NCBI RefSeq assembly: GCF_001591505.1
Contig: NZ_BCVA01000046.1
Coordinates: forward strand, 1 to 48,698
DNA from: Neobacillus niacini NBRC 15566
Lineage (GTDB): Bacteria > Bacillota > Bacilli > Bacillales > Cytobacillaceae
Length of the DNA: 48,698 nucleotides
Direction: 5' to 3'
Both the position numbers and the translations under genes were made by a program. Below, piece by piece: positions 40,893-48,698 of this stretch; positions within the stretch are counted from its first letter, which is position 1, and every line of letters begins with the position of its first letter. The notes under the pieces are model-generated. The model was not told where the DNA came from. It made no database searches and saw only the letters and a list, made by a program, of their open reading frames with translations.

Positions 40893-41891
40893 ATGAAAGT
40901 CGATTACCATTTGCATCTCGAAGAAGGGCCGTATTCATTACGCTGGCTTGACCGCACAAATATAGCCTTAGGCCATTTTTATCCGCAGCGTGAGGATTTA
41001 CATACACTCGATTGGCTGAAGGAAAGTATGGAGCGGTTAAATGAACGTGTCCAAAAAGGCTCGTATGCACCGGAGTGGATTGATTTATATTTACAGGAGG
41101 CAAAGCGTAAGGGATTAAGTGAGGTAGGCATTGTTGACCACCTTTACCGATTTAAAGAAACAAGAGCTTATTTTGAAAAGTATATGGATATCAGTGATAC
41201 GGAGCTTGGCACAAAACAAAGGAACTGGCTGAACCAAGTCATGACGGAATCCATGGGCGACTTTGTCCGGGTGATTACAGAAGCGAAACCACGCTGGGAA
41301 GCAGAGGGGATCACCTTAAGACTGGGGATTGAAGCGGATTATTTTCCGGGCGGTGAAGAGGAATTAGCTAAACTGCTGGATGCCTATGAGTGGGATTATG
41401 TCATAGGGTCCGTGCATTTTCTAAATGGCTGGGGCTTCGATAATCCGGATACCCAACAATTATTTACCACATTCGATTTACACCATCTATACGAGGATTT
41501 CTTTGGAGTTGTGGAAAAAGCAATCCGCAGTAAACTGTTTAATTTTGTTGCTCATTTGGATAATCTCAAGGTTTTCAATTATCGTCCAGACGAAAACGAC
41601 CTTCTTTCACATTATGAAAGAATCGCGAATGCATTAGTAGAAACGGATACAGCAACGGAGGTAAATGCAGGATTGTATTATCGCTATCCTGTTAAAGAAA
41701 TGTGCCCGAGTCCGAAATTCCTAGACATATTGCTTCAAAACGGTGTCGATATCACAACGTCATCCGATTCCCACTTTCCTGATGATATCGGAGCATATGT
41801 CGACCACAACACAGAAACCCTCTTAGCAAAAGGAGCAGTCCAAGTCGCAACCTATGAAAAGCGGCAGCGAATTTTGAAACCTTTGGGATGA
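40893..41891 (+). CDS. PHP-domain phosphoesterase (HisJ-like)
   Basis: 332 residues. Histidinol-phosphatase-like PHP fold with complete trinuclear metal motifs: YHLHLEEG near 4-11, VGIVDHLYRF near 84, GIEADYFPG near 150, GSVHFLNGWGFD near 172, FVAHLDNLKVF near 225 and TSSDSHFPDDIG near 287. Longer than HisJ (about 270) by an insertion near 30-75. It starts 29 bp after iolB, so it probably belongs to the iol operon, where an inositol-phosphate or sugar-phosphate phosphatase would make sense. Substrate not determinable. Confidence 0.8.
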   Translation: MKVDYHLHLEEGPYSLRWLDRTNIALGHFYPQREDLHTLDWLKESMERLNERVQKGSYAPEWIDLYLQEAKRKGLSEVGIVDHLYRFKETRAYFEKYMDISDTELGTKQRNWLNQVMTESMGDFVRVITEAKPRWEAEGITLRLGIEADYFPGGEEELAKLLDAYEWDYVIGSVHFLNGWGFDNPDTQQLFTTFDLHHLYEDFFGVVEKAIRSKLFNFVAHLDNLKVFNYRPDENDLLSHYERIANALVETDTATEVNAGLYYRYPVKEMCPSPKFLDILLQNGVDITTSSDSHFPDDIGAYVDHNTETLLAKGAVQVATYEKRQRILKPLG

Positions 41892-41898
41892 TGGGGAT

Positions 41899-41933
41899 AA
41901 GGATGGAGGTACCAATGGGGTGCCTCCATCCTT
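41899..41933 (+). terminator. hairpin after the PHP gene
   Basis: AAGGATGGAGG (41899-41909) pairs perfectly with CCTCCATCCTT (41923-41933). There is no T-run, so it is either a weak terminator or an RNA-stabilising stem marking the operon's end. Confidence 0.5.
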
Positions 41934-41973
41934 GGCTATATGTAGGAAAAATTTTATTAAAGGGGGTACAGTA

Positions 41974-42495
41974 ATGGATTATTTCGGAATCTTCTATGAA
42001 GAACAATTACTAAAAAATATTGAGGTTTATTTGCGGCTTGTCATTAGTGCCCTTCTTGGTATGTTTATCGGCTGGGATCGCAGTGCAAAGAATAAACCGG
42101 CGGGGTTGAAAACCTTCACCTATGTCTCTGTATCCTGTACTTTAATAACGATTATTTCCATTTATAGTGCCGAGGCTTTTGGCGGTTCCAATTTCAATAA
42201 TCGAATGGATCCAATGCGTCTTACGGCTCAAATCGTTTCGGGACTGGGCTTTTTAGGTGCAGGACTCATCTTAAAGGATGGTTTACGAGTTAAAGGACTA
42301 ACCTCCGCTGCCATGGTATTTTTTGCTGGCGGTGTAGGGATCGGCATCGGTTCCGGCTTCTACGGTATTGTTTTTGCTGCCGTATTTACAACCTTTGTAT
42401 TTACAAAAATCAGCCAAGTGATCGAAGATAAGCATAGTAAAGGGGAACAAGGTGACGGTTCTAGTGGCGTTAGGATTATGGGGCAAAAAAGATGA
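41974..42495 (+). CDS. MgtC/SapB-family membrane protein
   Basis: 173 residues; AAGGGGG before the ATG at 41974 sets the start. Four or five membrane segments with the MgtC-domain pattern LRLVISALLGMFIGWDRSAKNKPAGLKTFTYV near 18-50, SGLGFLGAGLILKDG near 91 and VKGLTSAAMVFFAGGVGIGIG near 109. MgtC homologs modulate F-type ATPase or Mg2+ adaptation; the Bacillus members are mostly uncharacterised. It lacks a C-terminal ACT-like domain, as in short SapB forms. No clear functional link to the island. Confidence 0.85.
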   Translation: MDYFGIFYEEQLLKNIEVYLRLVISALLGMFIGWDRSAKNKPAGLKTFTYVSVSCTLITIISIYSAEAFGGSNFNNRMDPMRLTAQIVSGLGFLGAGLILKDGLRVKGLTSAAMVFFAGGVGIGIGSGFYGIVFAAVFTTFVFTKISQVIEDKHSKGEQGDGSSGVRIMGQKR

Positions 42496-42578
42496 CCCTG
42501 GGAGATTCGAGAAGAATCGAGTAAGGATTTTGTTTTCGAATACGAACATCGTGATGATCGTTAGTAAGGGGGAAATAA

Positions 42579-43964
42579 ATGTCAATTCAAGCTACAATTC
42601 ATTTTTTAAATGATTCACGAATTCAAACTAGTAAATATCTAAAACAATTTATTGAAAATAGCCCTGCCGCTTTTACGCCATTGATGCTTGATGGTGAGCT
42701 AATTGTTGCCGTAAAGGAAATGAAGGAAGAGAAGCAGACGTATGAAGAGCTTCGTATGATCGCTGGAGCAATTGCCCGCGATCTGAGTGGTCGTTTCGTT
42801 CCGAAAGCTGTTATTCATCACGATGTCTTTAAAAAGGGGCTGCGAAAATTACAGACAGGAGCAGCCGTTACGGCCTTTGTCGAAGGCTGGCAACTAGGAT
42901 CTTATAAGTTTGATACCTATCAATCAAAGAAAGATTCTTTTAAAACGATACTGCAAGTGGATGGTGGAGCCGAGTTCAGTCCATTTATTGAATTGGGTAA
43001 GATCCGGGCAGAAGCGACAGCATATTCTCGTGATTTAATGAATGAACTCCCGAATGTCCTGAATCCGGAAACCTTCCCCATGATGATAAAAGAGGAGTTT
43101 ACTAATTCAAATGTTAAAGTGAATGTTTTTAATAAAGAAATGTTAGAAAAAATGGAAATGAATGGCGTGTTAACGGTCGGCCGCGGCAGTAAATATAAGC
43201 CTTCCTTTGTTGAACTCGAGTACCATGGCGATGAGTCAAAACCTCTTATTGCTCTCGTTGGAAAAGGTGTAACCTTTGATACGGGTGGGATTAGTTTGAA
43301 AATTGTGAAGGATTTAAGCGATATGCGTATGGATATGGGTGGAGCGGCAGCTGTTGTTGGAGCCATTAAGCTTTTAGCTGCCTTAAAGGCGAAAGTAAAT
43401 GTAGTTGGTTTGATTCCAATTGTTGAAAATACACCCGATAATACATCGGTTCTACCAGGTGAAATTATCCGTTACAAAAATGGTTCTACGGTTCAAGTCG
43501 GTAACACGGACGCCGAGGGTCGATTAATATTGGCGGATGGTCTGATTCGCGCCGGTGAATGGAATGCCGAATACGTCGTGAATATTGCGACATTAACAGG
43601 GTCGATCGGCATTGCACTTGGTTCAAAAATAGCCGGCGTTTTCGGTGATGAGCAACTTTCTTTTAAAATGAAGGAGATCGGTCAAGAAAATGGCGACTTC
43701 ATTTGGCCTATGCCATTAGTGGATGCATATGAATGCTATTTAAAAAGTGATTATGCTGACTTTAGCAATATTAGTACGAAAGCAGAGGCAGGGTCGATAA
43801 CGGCAGGTTTATTCCTTCGACGCTTTGTACCAAAATCATGTCGCTGGCTCCATGTTGACATGGCAGGTGTTGCCGAAAGTGAAGAAACAGGCTATTATCC
43901 AAAATCAGCAACAGGCTTTGGTGTTCGACTATTAGCTGATTTTGTTACACAAGTGTCCGAGTAA
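42579..43964 (+). CDS. leucyl aminopeptidase, M17 family
   Basis: 461 residues; AGGGGGAAATAA before the ATG. Two-zinc aminopeptidase of the cytosol. C-terminal catalytic domain with VGKGVTFDTGGISLK near 224-238 (metal lysine and aspartate), DMGGAAAVVGA near 250, and the M17 signature NTDAEGRLILADGL near 309 with bridging aspartate and glutamate. The N-terminal domain is shorter and divergent from PepA, so DNA-binding roles known for E. coli PepA should not be assumed. It stands as a single gene; peptide turnover is its likely role. Confidence 0.88.
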   Translation: MSIQATIHFLNDSRIQTSKYLKQFIENSPAAFTPLMLDGELIVAVKEMKEEKQTYEELRMIAGAIARDLSGRFVPKAVIHHDVFKKGLRKLQTGAAVTAFVEGWQLGSYKFDTYQSKKDSFKTILQVDGGAEFSPFIELGKIRAEATAYSRDLMNELPNVLNPETFPMMIKEEFTNSNVKVNVFNKEMLEKMEMNGVLTVGRGSKYKPSFVELEYHGDESKPLIALVGKGVTFDTGGISLKIVKDLSDMRMDMGGAAAVVGAIKLLAALKAKVNVVGLIPIVENTPDNTSVLPGEIIRYKNGSTVQVGNTDAEGRLILADGLIRAGEWNAEYVVNIATLTGSIGIALGSKIAGVFGDEQLSFKMKEIGQENGDFIWPMPLVDAYECYLKSDYADFSNISTKAEAGSITAGLFLRRFVPKSCRWLHVDMAGVAESEETGYYPKSATGFGVRLLADFVTQVSE

Positions 43965-44561
43965 AACTTTCACATTCTTTCATTGGGAACTTCTACGATT
44001 TTTCATATATCGATACCTGTACCAGGTGTTTTAAAATTTGACAATATTCTTCTGTAAGGTGATGCAGAAAGCCTCCTTTTATATGGACTTAAAGGAAAAC
44101 TAATCAATCGTTTGTGTAATATAAAAAATGTTGTCGTCTGTAATACTCTGTAAAGTGAAGGTTTTTATTGTCCGATATTACTAAGAATCAAGCTTTTTAT
44201 CGACAAAATTTTTCTTGAAAACTAGCAAAGGCCTTGTTATAAAAGGGATTAAGAAGTTTTTAATCAAATGTTTGTTTAAAAGAATCTCTGTTAACTAATC
44301 GATTGATTAGAAGTGCTGTACATGCTGTCATTCCTATATTTGAACCTCCATATAGGTAGGAATATTGTCGAAAAGATGATTTAGTAAAAAGATAATTATG
44401 AATAGATTTTTCACCTATACAATCATGCATAATAAATTTCTCTTGAATTAAATCGTTGGGATTTTTAATGATAGAATGGAAACAATGAAGAAGTAGTCGA
44501 AATCAACTGAACATAGCCAGGCAACTACTCATTTTCGTATTAAGAGAGAGGCGGTAAATTA
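43965..44561. other. 597-bp intergenic region
   Basis: AT-rich with no intrinsic terminator that I can support after the aminopeptidase. A 16-bp inverted repeat CTAATC-N4-GATTAG lies at 44295-44310, and a short unrecognised minus-strand frame (44260-44430) crosses it. The region may be a decayed gene. Confidence 0.4.
44260..44430 (-). CDS. possible small gene or gene fragment, unrecognised
   Basis: A 56-residue frame from ATG at 44430 to TAA at 44260; the frame stays open about 22 codons further upstream without a clear start. Its residues look protein-like (FRQYSYLYGGSNIGMTACTA, then LLINRLVNRD). The ribosome site is poor (AGAGAA). It could be the surviving C-terminal part of a decayed gene. 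I do not recognise it. Confidence 0.25.
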   Translation of the reverse strand: MHDCIGEKSIHNYLFTKSSFRQYSYLYGGSNIGMTACTALLINRLVNRDSFKQTFD

Positions 44562-44987
44562 ATGGAATCACTTAAAAAAGTAACAGTAGAAACAACCATT
44601 CAAGCACCAGTAGAGAAAGTATGGGAATATTGGGTAGAGCCAACTCATATTAAAAAATGGAACGCTGCTTCAGATGATTGGCACACACCGATTGCAGAAA
44701 ATGATTTAAGAGTTGGTGGGGAATTCCGTTCAAGAATGGAAGCGAAAGATGGTAGTTTTGGTTTCGATTTTGGTGGAATTTATGATGAAGTGAAAGTACA
44801 TGAGGTGATTGCATATACACTTGGTGATGGAAGAAAAGTGACAATCACGTTTAAAGGACATGATAACTTCACCAAAGTAATCGAAATCTTTGATGCTGAA
44901 ACAGAGAATCCCATTGAGATGCAGCAGCAAGGATGGCAGGCCATACTAGATAATTTCAAAAAATATGCAGAGCAAACAACCCGTTAA
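44562..44987 (+). CDS. AHSA1/SRPBCC-family protein
   Basis: 141 residues; GAGAGAGGCGG lies before the ATG. START-like helix-grip fold: VTVETTIQAPVEKVWEYW opens the domain, WNAASDDWHTP and GGEFRSRMEAKDG give the central strands, and the long C-terminal helix MQQQGWQAILDNFKKYAEQ closes it, typical of the AHSA1 subfamily. These proteins bind small hydrophobic ligands; precise roles in Bacillus are unknown. Monocistronic. Confidence 0.82.
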   Translation: MESLKKVTVETTIQAPVEKVWEYWVEPTHIKKWNAASDDWHTPIAENDLRVGGEFRSRMEAKDGSFGFDFGGIYDEVKVHEVIAYTLGDGRKVTITFKGHDNFTKVIEIFDAETENPIEMQQQGWQAILDNFKKYAEQTTR

Positions 44988-45124
44988 AAAAGATTGTGGT
45001 CTGACCCCGCTTACAGTCATTCATATTGGTGGACCATGATTATTATCATTTGCAATCATTTGTGTATTGGTTTGCACCTCTAGGCATAAAACTTCTAAGG
45101 AATTTTCTAATCTTCCTTCATTCA

Positions 45125-45156
45125 GGCCCTTTTGTCCTTTCTTTAACAAAAGGGCC
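45125..45156 (+). terminator. hairpin downstream of the AHSA1 gene
   Basis: GGCCCTTTTGT (45125-45135) pairs perfectly with ACAAAAGGGCC (45146-45156). The following bases are T-rich only after a few positions. It lies between convergent genes and could stop both. Confidence 0.5.
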
Positions 45157-45210
45157 GTCATACTTTATTTCCTCTTTTAATTTATCTTCTTCCAAAAGCC
45201 AAACACACCA

Positions 45211-46002
45211 TTAGACTATTTTTACTGGTATCGGCTGTCTTTTCTCAAATTTATAAATATAGTGAAACCCACAATGCTTGGCCAATTCATAGGCAGCCGC
45301 AATATTTGCCCCTACATCCTCAACCGTATGAGAGTCCGAACCAATCGTTAAAATTTCTCCTCCTAACTCCTTATACAGCTGGATGATTTCAATCGATGGT
45401 AATGTTTGTTTTAACCCTGTTCGAAGTCCGGATGTATTAATCTCCATTCCTATATTTCTATCAATCGCTTTTTTCAGTATTTGCTCAAATTTTTCTCGGT
45501 GCTCTTGAAAGACATAGAGTCCATGTTCTTTATAAGCATAGCGTTTCATTAAATCGAAATGTGCGATGATATCGATATCCGCTGTCGAGACCATCTGATA
45601 TAGTTCATTAAAATACCGTTTATAGGCAGTTGGATGGTCTTCTTTGAGGGCCAAACGAAGTTTCTGGTTGTTAAGGTTATGGACGGAACCTAGGATGAAA
45701 TCTAAGTTAAGTGGCTGCAGAATTTCATCATATTGATTTTTTAAAAGATGGGGCTCGCATAGTTCAATCCCAGCTTTGATTGTTAATTGGCTGTTGAATT
45801 GTTCCTGACAAGCACGAATCTCATCTAAATATTTTTCAAAAACCATGTGTCCGTAGGTTGGCGCAAGCGGATTAACGGAGAAATGCTCGGTAAAGCAAAT
45901 TTCTATTATCCCGTTTTCTATCGCTCTTTTACATACTTCCACCATGCTCGCGGTGGAATCAAAGGAATGATTGGTGTGATGATGATAATCCATTAGATAC
46001 AT
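45211..46002 (-). CDS. PHP-family histidinol-phosphatase-like protein
   Basis: 263 residues; AGGTGA before the ATG. HisJ-type trinuclear phosphatase fold with YHHHTNHSFD near 6-15, ICFTEHFSVNP near 35, AGIELCEPH near 77, GSVHNLNN near 105, IIAHFDLMKRY near 145 and IGSDSHTVEDVG near 221. Length is that of HisJ. No other histidine-biosynthesis gene is nearby, so the true substrate may differ. It is a monocistronic minus-strand gene and the third PHP protein in the window. Confidence 0.82.
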   Translation of the reverse strand: MYLMDYHHHTNHSFDSTASMVEVCKRAIENGIIEICFTEHFSVNPLAPTYGHMVFEKYLDEIRACQEQFNSQLTIKAGIELCEPHLLKNQYDEILQPLNLDFILGSVHNLNNQKLRLALKEDHPTAYKRYFNELYQMVSTADIDIIAHFDLMKRYAYKEHGLYVFQEHREKFEQILKKAIDRNIGMEINTSGLRTGLKQTLPSIEIIQLYKELGGEILTIGSDSHTVEDVGANIAAAYELAKHCGFHYIYKFEKRQPIPVKIV

Positions 46003-46145
46003 AGTTTTTCACCTGCTTTTTTAAAACTACTATAGTGAAAACTTTCACAATTGTCTATAATGGAACAAAAATTTGTCTGGCAGCGAGATGAGCACAATTT
46101 TGTCAGATTGTTCAAACATCAATTGTTCCCAATGACCGGACACTA

Positions 46146-46159
46146 TGAAAGCGTTTTAT
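46146..46159 (+). promoter_or_regulatory. possible cre box before the PRD regulator
   Basis: TGAAAGCGTTTTAT matches TGWAANCGNTNWCA at 12 of 14 positions. It lies 30 bp before the start of a PTS regulator gene, where catabolite control is common. Confidence 0.45.
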
Positions 46160-46189
46160 ACTATGATTATTTCAGGAGGTAGAGACACG

Positions 46190-48253
46190 ATGATGATTGA
46201 TAAACGTCCCGCACTTTTATTGAAACATCTATTAAAAGTGAAGAATACTACCATGAACCAAGTTATGGATCTAACTCAATTAACCAAGCGGCAGATTTCC
46301 TATGATTTGGAAAAAGTCAATCATTGGTTGAAGGACAAAGCTCTTCCCGCGATACCTTACAGGGGAGATCAATATATCGTCATGCCGGAAGAGGTAGTTG
46401 ACTATTTCCGGAAACAACAGATAGAAGAGAAGGAACGTGACTTTATTTTAACAGAAGAGGAACGTTTGATCTTCATCTACCTTTACCTATTTATCCGGCA
46501 AGAGCCGATTTCATCAGTCCATTTAACACAGCTCTTGCAGGTTAGTAAGAACACAGTTATTTCAGATGTGAAAAAAGCCAATGAAAGGAACATGTCCTTT
46601 CTGGTTGAAATACGCTACTCGAGGCAAAACGGCTACCATCTATCGGGTGCAGAGCCGGATAAGCGGGTACTTGTTCAACATCATTTAGCTGAGCTGATTC
46701 GGATTCCATATTACAAAGAACTGATCAACCATCTAGTAAGTGATCGAAATGAACAAATTCCATTGCCTGCCATTCACGATAAGCTTAATGAAATGGAAAA
46801 GCTGTTCGATCTCCATTTCGTCGAGGAGCGCTTGCATTTATTTACCTACTTTCTCGTTTTCTACTATTACCGTCAAAAAGAAAGCAAGTTTGTGAGATTT
46901 CATAACGATGAAGTCGAATTATTAAAAAAAGAACATATGTGGCAAGTGGCAAAAACCTTATTTCAATCGCTTCATCTTGAGGAAGATGAAAATGAGCTCT
47001 GCTATTTCACCACCCAATTGCTCGGTTTGTCTTTAGGAAATCGTTCTATGCAAGACGGAGACTGGGATTTACTTTTTAAATTATGTGAACAGCTTGTCTT
47101 TGATTTTGAAAATAAAGCAGCGATTGCTTTTGAGAAAAAGAACGAAGTCATTAACACCTTGTATCAGCATTTTAAGCCCGCTTATTTTCGAATGAAATAT
47201 CGGATACCGATTACAAATCCGCTGCTTGACCAAATCAAACGGGAACATCAAGAGCTTTATACGATTGTAAAAGAATTGCTTCAGCCGATTGGATCACTAT
47301 TAGGTATCAGAATCCCAGAAGAGGAAATTGGTTTTATCACGATTCATTTTGGCGCCTTGCTAGAAAAGCCGAAGCAGGTCGTACCGAAAAAGAAACGAGC
47401 CATTGTCGTTTGTCCAAGTGGGATTAGCTCATCGTTGATGGTGAAACACCTGCTGGAGTCTCTTTTCTCCGAAATCATTGTCGAAAAAACACTGTCGCTA
47501 CAAGGTTATCAAAAGGAGAATGTCGACCAATATGATCTTCTCTTTTCGACAGTAGAGCTGGAGTCAAAGCTGCCATGCTTTTATGTTAAGCCGATTATGA
47601 CTCCAACGGAAAAGAATAGTTTGGTCAATGAAGTGTATCATCACCTGTTCGGGATAGAGTACCATGACATCTCGACAAAAGAGCTAATTCAAACAATTGG
47701 GCGCTATGCCAATGTTTATGATGAAAAAGGCTTAACCAATGCTTTAAATCAACTAACCTTTCACAAAAAGGTAGATATTCAGAGGGGGAATCAACCAGTG
47801 TTAAGCGATTTACTGAAAGAAGATACGATTCAAATTGTAGGACAGCTTCCGAATTGGGAGCAGGCTGTAAAAGTGGCAGCCCATCCATTATTAGAGTCAG
47901 GGGCGATTGAGTCCTCTTACATCGATGCGATGATTACCAATATTAAGACATTAGGTCCATATGTCGTGATTGGACCAGAGGTGGCGATTCCACATGCACG
48001 GCCAGAATTAGGAGTCAATCAAGTGGGGATGAGCTTTTTGAAGCTCGATGAGCCGGTTTATTTTTTAAATGACGAAAAGTATCCAGTCCGCTTACTATTT
48101 TGTATTGCGGCTATCGATAATACCACACATCTTAAGGCGTTATCACAATTAACGAAGCTTCTTAGTGAGAACAACAATGTCGGGCTCTTAAAAGAGTTAG
48201 AGACAACAGAAGATATTCTTACATTATTTGAGCGTTATTCAGCAGTGGTTTAA
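46190..48253 (+). CDS. BglG/MtlR-type transcriptional regulator with PRD, EIIB and EIIA domains
   Basis: 687 residues; AGGAGG before ATG 46190 decides the start over the ATG at 46145. Two N-terminal helix-turn-helix regions (MDLTQLTKRQISYDLEK and TQLLQVSKNTVISDVKKANE), two PRD domains (about 160-390; PRD2 ends EEIGFITIHFGA), an EIIB-like domain with VVCPSGISSS placing the phosphocysteine at about C408, and a C-terminal EIIA of the mannitol/fructose class with VAIPHARPE placing the phosphohistidine at about H602. Such proteins are activators switched by phosphorylation from HPr and the cognate PTS. The next gene is an ascorbate-type EIIB, so it is likely a UlaR/LicR-like activator of that system. 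Confidence 0.9.
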   Translation: MMIDKRPALLLKHLLKVKNTTMNQVMDLTQLTKRQISYDLEKVNHWLKDKALPAIPYRGDQYIVMPEEVVDYFRKQQIEEKERDFILTEEERLIFIYLYLFIRQEPISSVHLTQLLQVSKNTVISDVKKANERNMSFLVEIRYSRQNGYHLSGAEPDKRVLVQHHLAELIRIPYYKELINHLVSDRNEQIPLPAIHDKLNEMEKLFDLHFVEERLHLFTYFLVFYYYRQKESKFVRFHNDEVELLKKEHMWQVAKTLFQSLHLEEDENELCYFTTQLLGLSLGNRSMQDGDWDLLFKLCEQLVFDFENKAAIAFEKKNEVINTLYQHFKPAYFRMKYRIPITNPLLDQIKREHQELYTIVKELLQPIGSLLGIRIPEEEIGFITIHFGALLEKPKQVVPKKKRAIVVCPSGISSSLMVKHLLESLFSEIIVEKTLSLQGYQKENVDQYDLLFSTVELESKLPCFYVKPIMTPTEKNSLVNEVYHHLFGIEYHDISTKELIQTIGRYANVYDEKGLTNALNQLTFHKKVDIQRGNQPVLSDLLKEDTIQIVGQLPNWEQAVKVAAHPLLESGAIESSYIDAMITNIKTLGPYVVIGPEVAIPHARPELGVNQVGMSFLKLDEPVYFLNDEKYPVRLLFCIAAIDNTTHLKALSQLTKLLSENNNVGLLKELETTEDILTLFERYSAVV

Positions 48254-48289
48254 TTATTTATTCATTATACATTTTAGGAGGAAATTCAA

Positions 48290-48571
48290 ATGAAAATTTT
48301 AGCCGTTTGTGGGTCTGGTTTAGGAAGCAGCTTTATGTTGGAGATGAATGTACAACAAATTCTTGGTGAGTTAGGGGTTAGCGGTATTGAAGTTGAACAT
48401 TCTGACCTAAGCTCTGCCACCCCAGATGCAGCCGATCTTTTTATCGCAGCAAAGGATATTGCGGAAGGAATGGGGCATTTAGGAGAAGTAATTGTGATCG
48501 ACAGTATTATCGATATGGATGGTCTTCGCATTAAATTGAAGGAAGTGCTAGAGCAAAAAGGTTTGCTTTAA
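48290..48571 (+). CDS. PTS EIIB component, ascorbate/UlaB-like
   Basis: 93 residues; AGGAGG before the ATG. Small cytosolic phosphocarrier. The phosphocysteine loop is AVCGSGLGSSFMLEMNV near 6-21, characteristic of the ascorbate (SgaB/UlaB) subfamily rather than the lactose or fructose types. The gene is complete. The matching EIIC should follow, but the remaining 127 bases hold only the start of a palindromic array, so it must lie beyond the window. Substrate could be ascorbate or another sugar acid/polyol. Confidence 0.88.
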   Translation: MKILAVCGSGLGSSFMLEMNVQQILGELGVSGIEVEHSDLSSATPDAADLFIAAKDIAEGMGHLGEVIVIDSIIDMDGLRIKLKEVLEQKGLL

Positions 48572-48616
48572 TCATAAAACTCATTGTTGATTCTTAGTAC
48601 AGCGGTATAAATGGTC

Positions 48617-48698
48617 GATGAAGGACAATTCAGGAAAGAGCCCAGTAAGTTAGTCCTTCATAAGGTTGATGAAAGACAAATCCGGAGAGTTCCAAGCG
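48617..48698. repeat. start of palindromic array 3, cut by the window edge
   Basis: GATGAAGGACAA at 48617 pairs with TAGTCCTTCAT at about 48651-48661; a second unit starts at 48671 (GAAAGACAAA), 51 bp after the first (48620). Same architecture and arm sequence as array 2, with different inner bases. Confidence 0.8.

Noticed and set aside
42920..43366. 148-residue minus-strand frame inside the aminopeptidase gene
   Set aside because: Antisense shadow of an M17 gene with an intact signature; low-complexity serine/proline-rich translation.
45003..45020. TGTGGTCTGACCCCGCTTA as a repeat element
   Set aside because: Resembles strings I recall from Bacillus intergenic regions, but only one copy is in the window, so unsupported here.

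Overview
The window looks like chromosomal DNA of an endospore-forming, low-GC member of the Bacillaceae (Bacillus/Neobacillus type). I infer this from a CotX-family spore-coat gene, strong AGGAGG ribosome sites, occasional GTG/TTG starts, catabolite-response (cre) boxes, and proteins that resemble Bacillus subtilis IolJ, IolC, IolA, IolD, IolB, ManA and GmuE. No rRNA, tRNA, CRISPR, phage or IS transposase was seen.

Layout. (1) 1-1400: a truncated reading frame, a spore-coat gene on the minus strand, and a non-coding stretch with hairpins. (2) 1434-9611: a sigma-54 module. It has ridA behind a textbook -24/-12 promoter, a sigma-54 activator, and then a second -24/-12 promoter driving dpaL (diaminopropionate ammonia-lyase), a YgeY-type M20 hydrolase, a D-aminoacylase-type amidohydrolase and a Na+/solute symporter. 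Three GTATCA-type palindromes lie between the activator's last codons and the second promoter and are good candidate enhancer sites. (3) 9835-10999: a YdcF-type gene followed by a 53-bp tandem palindromic array. (4) 11069-40863: a 30-kb catabolic island. A minus-strand pair (IolR-like DeoR regulator, manA) diverges from iolJ and a GH38 alpha-mannosidase. Next come a GmuE-like ROK sugar kinase, a catalytically degenerate ROK repressor, a GH123-like DUF4091 glycosidase, a second ROK protein, a CehA/McbA-type PHP protein, an LplB/LplA/LplC-type ABC importer without ATPase, a metallophosphoesterase, a second GH38 mannosidase, an endonuclease/exonuclease/phosphatase-fold hydrolase, an aldo/keto reductase, a TIM-barrel isomerase, and iolC, iolA, iolD, iolB. 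(5) 40893-44987: a PHP phosphatase-like gene, an MgtC-type membrane protein, an M17 aminopeptidase and an AHSA1-type protein. (6) 45211-48698: a HisJ-like PHP gene, a PRD/PTS regulator, a UlaB-type EIIB, and the start of a third palindromic array that runs off the edge.

How it may work together. The island joins extracellular capture (lipoprotein plus two permeases), two alpha-mannosidases, a GH123-like glycosidase, several phosphoesterases, a mannose route (ROK kinase then ManA to fructose-6-phosphate) and much of the lower inositol pathway (IolB, IolC, IolJ, IolA, IolD). I infer that it degrades a mannosylated, probably phosphorylated inositol glycoconjugate, such as headgroups of GPI anchors, fungal mannosyl-inositol-phosphoryl ceramides or actinobacterial phosphatidylinositol mannosides. 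iolG, iolE, iolI and an inositol transporter are absent from the window, so the entry into the inositol branch is unresolved. A second striking feature is a family of palindromic tandem arrays of about 52 bp. One, of 12 units, sits inside the iol operon between iolA and iolD and is flanked by 31-bp inverted arms.
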